A stretch of 64,000 nt of DNA from Yamagishiella unicocca (GCA_003116995.1 BDSL01000045.1:434001-498000); one strand, 5' to 3'. Positions 11,201 through 22,590 are shown, counted from the first letter of the stretch. Numbers and translations: made by a program. Notes: generated by a model from the letters alone, not told the origin.

Positions 11201-14200
11201 TCTTGTCCGTCCCCGGCTTGCAGGCTTCCCCGAGATGGGCATCAGCTGGCAGTCGCTCGAGTCCACCGAGATGAAGCGCTCGCTGGCGATGCCCGAGGGC
11301 TCCACGGGCGTCTACATCACCGGCACCGAGCCCATCCACGACGCAGCAAAGGTAGGGGTTGGGGGTCGGCACGGCGCGGACCTCCGTGGCCGCCACCCTG
11401 CTCTTCCTACGCTGCTACCGGGCGACGATCATCGAGTTGACGTTCGGTTCCTGCGCTTCGATGTCATGGCGCGCCGATGGATGCATCGGTCGCACCACGC
11501 ATGGAACCCACGCGAATGGATACCGCGAGCAACGGAACTTATTACTATCAGAGTTGTTGGCTTTGGCTTAAGATTTTGGGCGCCCTACGTCACGCGATGG
11601 CGCTAAACCTAACAAGCACCGGTTTCTAGTTCGTTTGATCCCGACACGCACCCGGTGGCGCTGCTCTCCCCCGTGACCTGTGTGTGCTGCCTAACAACCC
11701 CCCCCCCCCTCCGCTGCTTTTGATTTTTTTCGGACATCCACGGGTTTCCCTCGAACCCTCCGCTGCTTTTTCAACCCTCGCTCCACCCCCTCGCCCTCTG
11801 TTGCTGCCCCGCAGGTCCTCCGGGCAGGTGACGTGCTGACCCACGTGGAGGGCCACAAGATCGCGGACGACGGCACCTTCCTGTTCCCCGACCAGTCCGT
11901 GCGCATCGATTTCCGCCACCTGCCGTCCATGGCGTACGACGGGGACACCCTGCAGGTGCGTCGTGCGTGTCTGGGTGCAGTTAGTTGCGGGCGCGGGTGG
12001 GGGCGGGACCCTTACTTCGGACGCAGGTCGCATCGTAGCCGACCGTTTCGCCCACCTTCCTGAAACGCCTTGCGAGACCGTGCGATAGAAGAATTAGTAA
12101 TGCTGACTTAGGCGGCAGCTGTGCAATGTGCAATGAATGATCCGTGCAACGTTCTGTGCCTTGGAAGCGTTTTATTGCCGGTGCATGTTTTGAGTCGGCG
12201 CCGTCCGCCTACCGCTGACTTATCCCCGCCCTTCCCTCTTTTTGTCGCCGCATCTCCGCCGGTTCAGGTGGGCGTGTGGCGGGATGGCGCTGCCCACGAG
12301 CTGCCTGTGCGCGTGTCGGTGCCCCGCCACCTGGTGCCGCCGCACTGCCACGACCTGAAGCCACGGTGAGGGAGCCAGAGGGAAGGGCGGGAGGGAGGGA
12401 GGAGGGAGGTATCAAAGCAAGAGGCGGCGGCGGAGTTTCGAGGGAGGTTGGTTTGGGGGCTGGGTGGGGCGAGCGTGGACGGGTAAGGGAGAGGCACTAA
12501 CTGCGCAGAGCCTCTGGCGCAGAGGACGGGGCCAAAGGGACGTAGAGTCGTCGTAGAGAGTAGTAATCCGGTGCACCGACGAATGGACAACAAAGTAAAG
12601 GTTTCCTTTACTAGGCGAGGGGTCGATGGGACGGCGCCGTGGCCGTTCATTGGTTGGCCGTGCGCAACGCGTACTGCTTCTTCCCTCGCCTCGCTCGCCA
12701 CCCACTCATCCCCCCTTCCCTTGCTGTTTCTGGCCACTCGCCCCTCTCCACTCGCCCTCTCTACTCGCCCTCTCCACTCGCCCTCGCCACTCGTCCTCGC
12801 CAGCTACTACATCTTCGCCGGCCTGGTGTTCACGCGGCTCACCAACTTCTATCTGCGCCACCAGTACGGCGCCGACTGGTCCACCAAGGCGCCCATCAAG
12901 CTGTGCGACCGCTACTTCAGCGGCTCCATGGAGGCGGCCGGGCAGGAGGTCGTGCTGGTCAGCAAGGTGGGGCGGCCGCAGCGCCAGTCGTTTGTACGAG
13001 GACGTACGACCTTGTACAACCTCGTCCACCTCGTATGACCTCGTACGACTCGTACGACCACCATGACAAGTCGATACGCCATGAATGCTTGGTTATCTTT
13101 TTACTTCATTGCTGTAGTTCGAAGCCATGGGTGTCAAGCTGAGCTTGCATGTCGTTCCCACGTCCTTGATGCAGAGGCAATGGCCACCGGGGCACCGTAC
13201 CCGACTAGGCGCCCATTTCGCTTGTCCTATTCCGCAATCCTCGTCCGCATCCCCAGTTAGCCTAACCACAGCCCCCACGCCCTCACTGCCTCCGACCGTC
13301 CCGCCTCTACCCCCCTCGCCTGCAGGTGCTGTCTGCCAACGTCAACCAGGGATTCCAAGAGATCGGCAACATCCAGGTGTGTATGAGTGTGTGTGTGGGT
13401 GGGGGGGGGGGGTACAGAAGAGAACGGGTTGCGGGGGGGAGGAGAGGCGGGAAGGGCGGTAGGTAGGCGCAGCGGTGTCCCGATGGAAGCCCCTTCTCCG
13501 GGTACGTAGTGGCAAAACGATCTCGCAAAGCGGCAGATATACTATTTTGCTGAACAGCCGTTGCACGCTATGTATCCAGTTGTTAGGCTTGTGCATGAAC
13601 TTAATCCCCCATCACCATGGCCCAACCCCGGTCAGCCAAACCTGAAGTGCTCTTGCAACACGGAAGCGCCGGTAATCCTGCTGTTAACACTCGTTCATCC
13701 TCCATTCCTCCCCTACTGGCCTGTTCTGACCACCTCCGCCCCGTTTCCGACGCGTGCATCGCTGCCCCCAGGTGTACAAGGTCAACGGCGTCAAGATACA
13801 CAACCTGGCCCACCTGGCCCGCCTGGTGGAGGAGTGCAGCTCCGAGTACATCCGCTTCGACCTGGAGTGGAAACGGGTACGTGGAGAAAGGAAGGGGGGC
13901 ACGGCGGCAGAGGGCGGGGTGAGGCCTGGAGGGAGTCAAGCTAAGGCAGGCGTGAAAGAAACGAAAGAAAGGAAAGAACTTGCCTTGCGCATTCTGGGAT
14001 CCGTGGAGTAATGGTGGGACCTCCAATCGCAATCGACATCCCGTGTTTGGTTGCTGTAGGTCGTGGTGCTGCACACCGCCAGCGGACGCGCCGCCACGTC
14101 CGACATCCTGCGCACCAACTGCATCGCCGCTGCTTCGAGCGAGGGGCTGCTGGAGGAGGACCTCATGCTGCCGGCTGACCTGGCTGCGCTCAACCAACCC

Positions 14201-14272
14201 AACATGGGGGATAGCGAAGTGGTGGGCGAGGAGGAGGCGGTGGCAGTGGGCGAGCGTCGTGCGCGTTTGTGA
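8201..14272 (+). CDS. DegP/HtrA-type serine protease, Deg9/Deg10-like
   Basis: Eleven exons give a 672-residue protein: 8201-8733, 9042-9270, 9907-10109, 10714-10868, 11224-11351, 11815-11955, 12268-12365, 12804-12966, 13326-13376, 13772-13876 and 14060-14272. The trypsin-fold catalytic triad is visible: His about 213 (TNAHAV), Asp about 244 (HECDIAML) and Ser about 325 (GNSGGPVL). A PDZ-type region follows ([20 protein letters not shown]), then the long C-terminal extension with [13 protein letters not shown] and a second PDZ-like stretch ([19 protein letters not shown]) typical of plant Deg9/Deg10/Deg2 proteases. The first ~45 residues are Ala/Arg-rich with few acidic residues, which suggests an organelle transit peptide, more likely mitochondrial. 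Residues 60-150 are low complexity. Intron 4 has a GC donor (ACAG then GCGAGT), required to keep the TGFPEMG reading. The enzyme would degrade damaged proteins without ATP. Confidence 0.88.
10468..10503. repeat. Perfect hairpin in Deg intron 3
   Basis: Arms of 14 bases (AGTGGTGGTCGTTC and its reverse complement) flank an 8-base loop inside the third intron, about 210 bases before the exon that carries the catalytic Ser. Confidence 0.7.
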
Positions 14273-15304
14273 GCCATCAGGTTGACGTAACGGGGGCACG
14301 GCACGGCTGGAAAGGCACGGCACGGCAGAGCGAGGCGAGGCGAGGTGAGGCGAGGTGGGATTAGGTAGGATGAACATGTTGGTACGTATCGGTGAGCAAC
14401 GGTCAGGGAGGGGGCTGTCGTACATGAGATCTCACTTACCTCCTCTTTTAAGGCGATTGCGGCAGGTGGCATGCGCCTGACGCGTCCGGGCTGATGGTGT
14501 GGCTGCTTATTTTCGAGCCCTGTGAGACAATGTAGACCTTTTACCGTATGCGCGCGGCGCGTGGGGCTGCGAATTGGGCCTGATCGGGCAAGACCAGGCT
14601 CCACCATTGGATAGATGGTGCTCAAATGACAGCACCGGTTCAATGACAGTCCGTTGTCGGGCGTCTGCGGAACGCGTGGATCGCTGTACCGCTATGTCGT
14701 CGTAGCGTTTATGCATTGTAGAACCCGAACGCATTCAGGCACCATAGCTGGGTTCAAGCTAGCTCGGTTTTTCGCTATTTGTGTGTTTTGTCACCTGCTT
14801 TGGGCGGGTCTTTTTGGGGTCCGTGGACGATGTGTGCGAAGTTATCCGTTGCTGGCACAGGTACTGTGTCAGAGGCATTGCTGGGGGCACGGCAGGTCGC
14901 ACCGGCAGTGCGAATTGTACAGTACGGCAATGCCGTTGCACTGAATGTACACTATGAGTATCTAGTATCCGATGCAGAGCAGGTAGTGCGTTGCGTCTCA
15001 CTGCTTGACCGCGCCCGCTAGCTGCTGTTGGCAGGATGGAAGCTGTGGGACATATCTGTAACGTGTATTGAAGTCCAGTGTAGTATGCCTGCTGAGTCGA
15101 TGATGTCGTAGTTCATCCTCTCCATAAATTACGTCGGTTGTCGTGAAGTCGAGAGGGTGGCGGCCATAGAATGACCACTGGCCCCGAAACTTTAGCCTGG
15201 CCTCCCATATGTCCACATGCCCGCCGCTAGCCAGCAAGCATCTGCGCCCGGCAAAACGTAACATAGGGCTGTGTCCCACCTTATGAATACCACGAGTTGT
15301 AATC
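14273..15304. other. Intergenic region, Deg 3' side
   Basis: This stretch holds the Deg 3' UTR and spacer up to the TIR element. It contains a short GGCACGGC/GAGGC-type purine repeat at about 14290-14360. I see no supported gene. Confidence 0.35.
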
Positions 15305-16561
15305 GTTACAGTGGGCTCCAGACCTTAAAAGGTAGAGCCATCGGGCGCATCGCCTGACACTGAAATGGTTCTACCTCTTGGTCTGGAACCCACTGTAACC
15401 GGTGTCTTGTCATGGTTACAGGGACCCACAAACTTTGTTTCTGTCCCTTTTCCGTGGGACAGTGAGACAAGGTTACAGGGACCCAAAGTCAAAAAGGTTC
15501 CCCGTCGATTTCGGGATTGTCTTCGGCCAATCTGACGATTAGGATGCACGGCACTAGCCCGTCTGGACAAAATGGTCTTCGATCCACCTGAACTAAGCCA
15601 GTGCACAAAATGGTGACATACCTGCTGTATGTCGAAGGGTGTTCTCGGAACCGCCTCGACAATGTCTGCCCCGGGGGTCGGGTGCGCTACAGACACCGAT
15701 GGAGGCCTCGCACCCAGGCGGCTGGGCCTCTTCTGAGGCACGAAGCGATTTTCGACTAGGCCATTCATGTCGATGCTGCCGCGTCGGCCGCGCACGAAAG
15801 GCAAGAGCCGCGTGCTGGGGCTCGCTCCAGAAGGCCCAGACCCAGTCAACGAAGCCGCCCTGGCGGGGGATCGATTGCTCTGCTGGCATGGGGTGGGCTC
15901 CTCCTTCACAATCACACCAAGCATACTGGGCGCAGCCAGATTGGACTCCTCACAGACATCTGGACATATGGACTGCGGCTCGTCTGCATCAGTGGCCTCG
16001 GTTTCGGTGCAGCAGGTGTTACTCCTAGCGACGGGGCCACGTGTCAGCTTCATTTCTGGTGCTATTCGCCCGCTAGAGGAGCCGCAGCTGGATGGTCGGG
16101 ACGGGACCGTCAGCTGTGGCGCGAGGGCGGTGTATATGTCACTCGTTGCATAGGCACGAGCCAGGTTCGTGGAAGGACAGGTGTCGACGCCTTTCGTTGC
16201 AACTTCCGGCGAAAGTATGAGATCCATAACGCCCGCGGTTGTGTCCAGATTGCGACACGTAATTGACGATCTCTGTGACCGCGCGACGCTGGCATCACCG
16301 TAGCGGGAGTCGGCTGTCCCGCCAATCAGCTGCTGCATCAGAGATTGGGCCACGTCTGCCTGTACGCCGGGTATGGAGGCGCGAAAAGGACGTTAGGTAA
16401 CGAAATCGGCAGTGAAGCTACATCTCGGTCGACAATGGTGCCCAGTCACAGAGCAAGCGGAACCAAGAACGTATCGCCGAACACCTCTGTCTCTTTCGTC
16501 TCCTTCAGTGTCAGGCGATGTGCCCGATGGTTCTACCTTCTGGTCTGGAACCCACTGTAAC
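15305..16561. mobile_element. 1.26-kb element with ~60-bp terminal inverted repeats
   Basis: The left end (15305-15364, starting GTTACAGTGGGCTCCAGACC) and the right end (about 16502-16561, ending GGAACCCACTGTAAC) are near-perfect reverse complements over 60 bases, with a few mismatches. The left end is itself followed by an inverted arm (15366-15400), giving a subterminal hairpin. The same arms recur at 51249-51385 and 54765-54832, so this is a dispersed family. There is no transposase-like ORF. The interior holds one long minus-strand ORF. No clear target-site duplication was seen. It is best described as a non-autonomous TIR element, possibly one that has captured host sequence. Confidence 0.6.
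15325..16353 (-). CDS. Unknown 342-codon ORF inside the TIR element
   Basis: An open frame of 342 codons (about 16 more are open upstream, after a stop near 16400) fills most of the element. The product is Ser/Pro/Arg-rich with no recognised domain. A stretch near the start (MAQSLMQQLIGGTADS) is helical, and VIVKEEPTP looks like a short acidic motif. The last ~15 codons, including the stop, are encoded by the left terminal inverted repeat itself, so the protein end is element-derived. No family was recognised. It could be an exon of a captured gene or a chance ORF. Confidence 0.35.
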   Translation of the reverse strand: MAQSLMQQLIGGTADSRYGDASVARSQRSSITCRNLDTTAGVMDLILSPEVATKGVDTCPSTNLARAYATSDIYTALAPQLTVPSRPSSCGSSSGRIAPEMKLTRGPVARSNTCCTETEATDADEPQSICPDVCEESNLAAPSMLGVIVKEEPTPCQQSNRSPARAASLTGSGPSGASPSTRLLPFVRGRRGSIDMNGLVENRFVPQKRPSRLGARPPSVSVAHPTPGADIVEAVPRTPFDIQQVCHHFVHWLSSGGSKTILSRRASAVHPNRQIGRRQSRNRRGTFLTLGPCNLVSLSHGKGTETKFVGPCNHDKTPVTVGSRPRGRTISVSGDAPDGSTF

Positions 16562-16814
16562 AGTTACTACCACCTAAAACTAATCCAGCCAGGAGGTGGC
16601 AGGAAGCAGGGAGCGGTCAGCCCAGGAAGACCCTTTAGCAGCAATATGTATTCAGCTGAGCACCCAAGTATGCCTTGGTCAGAAAAGCAGTGGGATGCCA
16701 CGTGTGGTTCCAACGGTTGCGGTTACCCTCACTACACAGGCTTACGTCGATCGTCGATCTAGCTGGTACTCCCTACCTATAACGCAATGCCACGACCTAT
16801 GAATACGGCAATGT
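16562..16814. other. Spacer between TIR element and Ty3 remnant
   Basis: About 250 bases with no supported feature. The Ty3 polyprotein breaks off at its right edge, so a deletion or rearrangement junction lies near 16800. Confidence 0.3.
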
Positions 16815-18320
16815 TCATTTGCAACACGCTGCTGCCAGGGAGGGATGGCGGGAAAGAGCATCAGCGACCACATTCAAACGGCCAGGCCGGTACAACCAGT
16901 CGAAATGGTACTGTTCCAGCAACTCAACCCAACGAGCCTGTCTGCGGCTAAGATGGGGTTGGGTTTTCAAATACGTCAGTGGGTGGTGGTCGGTCACAAG
17001 AGTAAAAGGGATCGAGCTCTGCAAATAACAACGCCATTCTCGCAAGGCATTCACTACCCCAAGGAGTTCTTGTTCACCAGTGCTATAGTTCCGCTCGGCC
17101 GGAGAGAACTTCTTGCTCGCAAAGGCAACAGGTCGGCCGTCTTGCAGGAGTACGGCACCTGTTCCGTTCAGCGAAGCGTCTGAAACAACCTCGAAAGGTT
17201 TCGAAAAGTCTGGGTAGAGTAACAGCACGTCAGTCGAGAGACGTTCCTTAATTGTCTCAAAAGCACGTAATGCCTGAGAAGGCCACGTGTCGGGCAGCCG
17301 CTTCAAACTGAACATATCAGTTAACGGTGCGGAAGGCGAGCCAAAACCAGCGAGGAATCGCCTGAAGTAATTCGCTAAGCCCACAAAAGATCGAAGTTTA
17401 GTCGAGTCTTTTGGCAGCGGCCAATTGCGAATGACATCAATTTTCTTAGGGTCCATCCGGATCCCTTCAGAGCCCACAATGTGCCCAAGATACTTCACTT
17501 CCGTACGCCAAAAGTCACATTTCGACAGCTTTACTTGGAGCTGGTGTTTCTTCAACGCATCGAACACCAACCGAAGGTGTTTCGCATGCTCATCAGGGTT
17601 TTTCGAGTAGATCAGGATATCGTCAAGGTACACTGTGACGAATCGGTTCAGGAAAGGAGCAAAGATGCGGTTCATAATGGCTTGGAAGGTGGCAGGGGCA
17701 TTTGACAGACCAAACGGCAGTACAAGCCACTCGAAGTGTCCCATCGGAGTGGTAAAGCCAGTTTTGGGAATGTCATCAGGGTGAATTCGCAATTGATGAT
17801 AGCCAGAAGCCAAGTCAAGGGCTGTAAAGAGAGACGCTCCCGAGAGACGATCAAGGGTGTCATCGATGCGAGGCAGCGGATATCGGTTCTTAATCGTGAT
17901 CTTGTTCAAAGCACGATAATCAACGCACATACGTAACTCGCCTGTCTTCTTGGCCACAAAAAGGATCGGGGCGCCGAAAGGCGACGTAGACGGCCGAATA
18001 AAGCCCTTCTCGAGGAGGTCTTTAACCTGCTTGTCTACTTCTGCAAGTTCTAAAGGGGAAAGTCTGAATTGGGGCCGAGAAACAGGTTGTGATCCAGGTT
18101 CTAAGGGTATCGTATGGTGCACGCCTCGGTCGGGTGGTAACCCAGTGATCGGTGCAAAGACTTCAGGGAATTCATTCAAGATTTGAGTTAGTTCGGGATT
18201 CCCTGCTGCTTCGGGAGGTATCTCGAGCGCATGCAACTGGGGAAGGAGGTTTGCGGAAGGCGGAGGTGCGGCACCCGGCTTCACGACTACCAACAACCCA
18301 CGGGCGTCTGGTTCGTTCAA
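16815..18320 (-). CDS. Ty3 reverse transcriptase-RNase H (fragment of pol)
   Basis: A 501-codon frame with the full Ty3-type RT: the entry region ([18 protein letters not shown]), [12 protein letters not shown], the [15 protein letters not shown] block, [13 protein letters not shown] and the catalytic YLDD ([12 protein letters not shown]). An RNase H domain follows, with [14 protein letters not shown], an acidic TGEQELL and [11 protein letters not shown]. The frame stops just after [11 protein letters not shown], exactly where the connection to the integrase normally begins, so integrase has been lost. The first usable codon listed is a TTG. The frame is actually open a little upstream and overlaps the protease ORF in the +1 register, so a programmed or accidental shift at about 18325 would join them. 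Confidence 0.9.
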   Translation of the reverse strand: MNEPDARGLLVVVKPGAAPPPSANLLPQLHALEIPPEAAGNPELTQILNEFPEVFAPITGLPPDRGVHHTIPLEPGSQPVSRPQFRLSPLELAEVDKQVKDLLEKGFIRPSTSPFGAPILFVAKKTGELRMCVDYRALNKITIKNRYPLPRIDDTLDRLSGASLFTALDLASGYHQLRIHPDDIPKTGFTTPMGHFEWLVLPFGLSNAPATFQAIMNRIFAPFLNRFVTVYLDDILIYSKNPDEHAKHLRLVFDALKKHQLQVKLSKCDFWRTEVKYLGHIVGSEGIRMDPKKIDVIRNWPLPKDSTKLRSFVGLANYFRRFLAGFGSPSAPLTDMFSLKRLPDTWPSQALRAFETIKERLSTDVLLLYPDFSKPFEVVSDASLNGTGAVLLQDGRPVAFASKKFSPAERNYSTGEQELLGVVNALREWRCYLQSSIPFTLVTDHHPLTYLKTQPHLSRRQARWVELLEQYHFDWLYRPGRLNVVADALSRHPSLAAACCK

Positions 18321-18324
18321 GTCT

Positions 18325-19195
18325 TTAAACCCGTTTAGGAGGGGCCACCTTAACCGACACAGGGGGTCTATCCATCAGCATGACGCTCGGCTCAGGCCAA
18401 CTTGGCACGGGTTCAGGAGCATTCACGGACCGAAGGGTCACGGACTGCCCGTTTGTTTTAATCAACCGGAGTTCTCCCGTCGCAGGCCTAAGTTCTGCTC
18501 TGTATCTTTTCAAAAAGTTCTGACAGAGCACCACGTCGGTTGAAGCCGTTATCGAGGGCAGCACCAGGAACCGTATTTCGGCCCGGAATGCTCCCATCTG
18601 CAAGCGAGTCCGGCACTCGCCCAGAATCGGGGTGGTAGAAGCATCAGCTAACCGTACGGGGTTCAAGGTTGTAGGTTCGGTGGCAAGGCCAAGCTTTTGC
18701 GCGAGCGCCATCGCCATGAAACAATGCGTCGCTCCCGAGTCGGGCAGCACACGCACCGGCATTTCACTTAGTCTAGCAGCGAACAGATCAAGTTCAGAGT
18801 CAGTATCGGCGACACTGGATCGGGGAATCTGAGGTGTCGAGGTTAGCGGTGCATCATACCAAAGTTCAATCGGTTCTAGTAGCACTGGAATTTCAGGATC
18901 TGTGGCTTCGAACAGCTGTGTTCCCGCTTCTAGAGTCCGCAATAAAGTCATGCCGTTCAGAAGGCTACGGAATCGACCTTTCTTAGCGGGTACGACCACA
19001 CAAGCTGAGGTGCTCAAGTCATGTTCTTTACACTGCGTATAGTGTTTCAGGAAAGCATACAGTTTCTTTTCTGGTGGGTGCAACCACACGGTGTGACCGG
19101 AGCAATCAAGGGATAGGAACGATCGATTGGACGACGCGAATTCTTTACACAAAGCGTTGGAGCCGTCATCACAGGCATAGACGTCGCGTTAGTCG
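18325..19195 (-). CDS. Ty3 aspartic protease region
   Basis: An open frame of about 285 codons, with 275 from the first Met-type codon at 19152. It carries the retroviral-type aspartic protease motif [11 protein letters not shown] followed by a typical flap region and [10 protein letters not shown]. The upstream ~150 residues show a Cys/His-containing segment but no clear zinc knuckle. No ATG lies at the 5' end, and a stop sits immediately upstream at about 19196, so the N-terminal gag part is deleted or on another exon. The stop codon at 18325 lies in a different frame from the following RT ORF. Confidence 0.75.
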
Positions 19196-19737
19196 GCGGA
19201 TAAACAACCAACCAGGCTGGTAGCTGGACAGTCCTTAACCTAGTCGAGGCCTGTAGTGCTGCAAGGTTCTCAGCACGAACGGCCGGGCACTGAGGAACAA
19301 TTGTTCTGAGCTACGGCTTAGGCGAACTGAGCCTAAGACTCCAAAATGTTGTGATTCGAGCCGTGTAAACAGCGAATTAGTCTTAGGACGGGTTCGCCCC
19401 GTCAAGTTGAGATTCAAAGAGCTTCGGAAGTACTTAGTTCTGTCCCAACTCCTCCCCAGGGTATTTATACCCTGTTGCTAAGGGAGCCAAAACGGCTTCT
19501 GTCAGTTTCTACGACGCAATGTCGGGCGGGGGTTTCTGGCACCCAGTTCGTAGTTCGTAACATGTTCGTGACGGCGTTAGCATGACTCAGTCATCCGTAA
19601 CACCGTTAGTCGCACTGGCAGTCATCCGTAACACTGTTAGTCACACAATCATTTCTGTCGTCTTTCAGTAATTCTGGCACCGGGCTAACCGCCGGCGTCT
19701 ACGTGCGACGCACTTAGCAAATTCGCTTAGATCTAAA
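19196..19737 (-). mobile_element. LTR-like 5' region of the Ty3 element
   Basis: About 540 noncoding bases between the protease ORF and the FGAR amidotransferase fragment. They contain a TATA-like GTATAAATAC at 19461-19470 (minus) and short repeated GTTACGGATGACTG-type units near 19580-19640. The position fits a 5' LTR plus leader. There is no second LTR in the window for comparison, so the boundaries are not certain. Confidence 0.5.
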
Positions 19738-21924
19738 TCACGCCACAACACCGCCGGAGAACATGATCGGCTTCAGCCACTCGCGGCGCTCACTGTCGAC
19801 CAGGCGCTGGCCGTAGGTGCGGCAGTAGCCGGCAATGAGCGGCTCGCCGAACTTGTTGCCGTAGTCGGAGGCGCCGTTGGAGGCGTCGATCAGGATCTGG
19901 CGCAGCGGCGCCAGGTTGCCCGGGTACACAAACGAGGGGTCCTCGTGGGGCATCCCATAGCCGTCCAGGTGCATGTTGCCCATGCAGTAGCCTGGGGGGT
20001 AAGGGCAGCAGGCAGGGGGTACGGAAGCGTGACGACTCAAATAACGGAACAGCGCCTTTAAAACAGACCGCATCTATGGACCAGAAACAGACCAGGCGGA
20101 CTTGCCGGGCGGATAATGGCTCGATTGGGTTTGGCTCAAAAGAAGTTTGGTAAAACAAGACTCGCACCGAGGCACATGCACCGAGGGTATCGAGTACAGT
20201 GTCAACTTAAGTCAGTAGTCGAATGTTGTGTGAAGCAAGTGGGCGCTGTACATGACTTATGGGGGGTACGGACTAGGACCAAGGGACCCCACGCGCCGAC
20301 GCCTCCTCACCCGCCGTGCCGGCGCCCATGATGGAGCCGGTGCCGGTGGCGTGCGTGTCGCGCATGCGGCCGCCAGCGCCGGTTTCGGCGCCGGGGAAGG
20401 GCGCCACGGCGCACGGGAAGTTGTGCGTCTCAGCGGTGAGCAGCAGGTCCCAGTCGCGGGGCTGCGGCGCCATCGGCGAGGGGGCGCCTGGCTGCACGGG
20501 CAGCAGCGGCTCCACGTTGAAGCCCCGGATGGCGGAGGAGTTGTCCTTGAAGGCGACCACCGAGTTGTTGGGGTTGACCGTCGAGGGGGTCTTGACGATG
20601 TTGAACAGGGTGTCGTCCATCTGGGGGCCGAAGCGGGAGAGGAAGGCATCGGGAGCGGTTCGGAGGGATTGATGTGGTGGTGGGGTCGGTGCCAGGCGAC
20701 AAGGTTAGGCGTGTGTGTGTGTGGATTAGGGAGATGGCCTAGTGACCGGGCGAGTCAGCTAACAGTCGTGCATAGCGTCGTAATGATGTGTGTGGTCCAG
20801 TGCATCCTGATTTGCGTGGCGCCGCACTGCACCGCACCGCCATTGGCTCGCCGTCAATGACGATGAAGCCGCGGAAGAACCAGTGGCGCGAGTGCTCGCT
20901 GTTGGACTGCGCGATGTCGAAGAGCTCCACGTTGGTGGGGTCGCGCTTCATGTCGTCACGGAACAACACGGTGTAGTAGTCAGGTCCCACTCGTCGAAGG
21001 CAAGACCCATATCCTGCGGCAGGGTGGGCGAGTGGGCGGGGGTAAGGAGGAGGACAGCGGTTGCGATAGTCCGTGCAAATGATAGGGGCATGGAGGCCGC
21101 ATATGCTCGCGTCGAGGTGCATGAATCACCGACTTAGCGCCCGATTTAGCGAGTGCCTTTTTAGGAAGTGGAACGGATAGGGTTTTGGTCCTTGGGGGAC
21201 GGTGGTGGTTTACCCCCCCCCCCCCCGGCGCCCGCCCCGACGAAACGGCTGCTGCGCACCTTGTTGATCTTCTCCAGAGCTGCGCGGCCGTCACCCATAA
21301 CGGGGATGGTGCAGGTGGGCGCGGGAGCCCGCAGGCAGTTGCAAAGAGCGTAGTGAAAATGAAGAGGGCGGGACGGATGAGACCGAACCTCAGATCGGGA
21401 ACTGCACCGTTGGATTTAAATCTTCGCGCAGAGCCAGGCAGGTGCCGTGCGACGCTGTGGGCTGATTGGCACTAAAATGAACGCGACCCACATCGTGGGG
21501 TGTGGCGATGATACGTGCGGCGTCGGCGGGACGCATGTCCGCATCCTGCCCGGCGGGCTTTATTCCAAACGCAAAGCTACTCTCCATGCAAGGGCTGCCA
21601 CCGCCGCCGCCGTTGCCCAGCCGAGCCCAGCCTTGCCACATCCTCCGAGTCCGAAGAACCGCCTTGTGCTGCTGAGGCCGCCACGACACATCCAATCCGG
21701 TCTGTTTCACCTTGGTGGTAAGGTGTGAGTGAGTGCACACACCTGCCTCCAACACGACGGCCCCTTCCCACCTGCAGGCCCTCCGTGAACGAGCGCACGG
21801 GCTGGCGGTAGACATCCTCCGTCATGCGGTCATGCACCATGGCTGCGAACGAGGCCTTCTCCGCGTCCGTCAGGGGGCGAGTGGAGTGCAGCACGAAGCG
21901 GCGGCTGCGCACCAGACGGTTGAC
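19738..21924 (-). pseudogene. Phosphoribosylformylglycinamidine synthase (FGAR amidotransferase), broken fragment
   Basis: Exon-like segments at 21924-21772, ~21308-21260, 21013-20838, 20620-20311 and 19991-~19752 encode a colinear middle part of the large-type purine enzyme that makes FGAM from FGAR and glutamine. Diagnostic text includes FAAMVHDRMTE, NVELFDIAQSNSEHSRHWFF, NPNNSVVAFKDNSSAIRGF, LLTAETHNFPCAVAPFPGAE and LIDASNGASDYGNKFGEP. Three defects are visible. Segment 3 lacks one base after GACCTG, near 20983: its length is 176 instead of the 177 required by phase, shifting FDEWDL out of frame with DYYTVLF. Segment 2 lacks an AG acceptor (CTGCAC where CTGCAG is expected). The coding region ends at IMFSGGV against the Ty3 element. 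The ~200 N-terminal residues and the whole C-terminal half, including the glutaminase, are absent. A sequencing error could explain the frameshift but not the truncation. Confidence 0.85.
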
Positions 21925-22590
21925 CTGGCCCCCATATGCTGAGCTGCGGCATTGCCCCCGCCTCAGCCACAATACTGTCTCAATACCAAGCTGGCATGAT
22001 AATACCGCCACGAATCCACACATTTCTGGCTAGTGCTGTTCTGACGGTAATGGGCGATGTGCCAAACGGCATGACTACACCTCAGCCTTGCAGTCCAGCA
22101 ACATCGCATGCCGAGCCACTGATTGATGCTAACCATCCTCAACCTGAACGCCACTCGCCGGCTCCTGCGGCAAGTTCAAACAGGATGGGAATGTGGGGTG
22201 GTCAGGGTGCCTGTCCTGGTCGAAGTGCTTAAGCGCCGGCATTCTTAAGGGAAATTTGCCGTTGCTCGGTCAGCTCACCTGTGCTGTATGGTTGGTGTAT
22301 GGGTTACACAGTAAGTTTCCATCGTTGTATGGCTACGCGGCTACACTAAGATATTCTGGGTACAGAGAGTCTACCAGAGGCTGCTCCACACTCCCAACAC
22401 TCACACGTCTAAACAAGGTCCGCGTTTGGCTCTACTAATGAAGCTTAGCCCCCTCACCGACGCCCAACCCTCATAAGGATGACACAGGCCACCATGCCAG
22501 GGCGCAACTTTAATCGCAAGTGGTGGTCAAACAAGCAATGGCGCAAGGGCCCACTTCACGCATGAACCCGCTTGAAACACCACAGCATAC
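21925..22590. other. Spacer between FGAR amidotransferase fragment and upstream gene
   Basis: No N-terminal FGAR amidotransferase exons can be found here and no continuation exon for the next gene is clear. The region probably contains a rearrangement junction. Confidence 0.3.

Larger units (their letters stand above)
16815..19737 (-). mobile_element. Truncated Ty3/gypsy LTR retrotransposon
   Basis: Read on the minus strand, the order is an LTR-like leader with a TATA box (19737-~19200), a protease region, reverse transcriptase and RNase H. The element then stops, with no integrase and no 3' LTR. The gag region is also missing: LTR-like sequence leads almost directly into the protease-containing ORF. 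Its 5' end abuts a broken FGAR amidotransferase exon at 19738. It cannot transpose on its own. Confidence 0.8.

Noticed and set aside
13000..13065. Repeated TCGTACGA-like palindromes in a Deg intron considered as a regulatory array
   Set aside because: Short, irregular, and fully within an intron with no conserved spacing. Likely simple-sequence drift.
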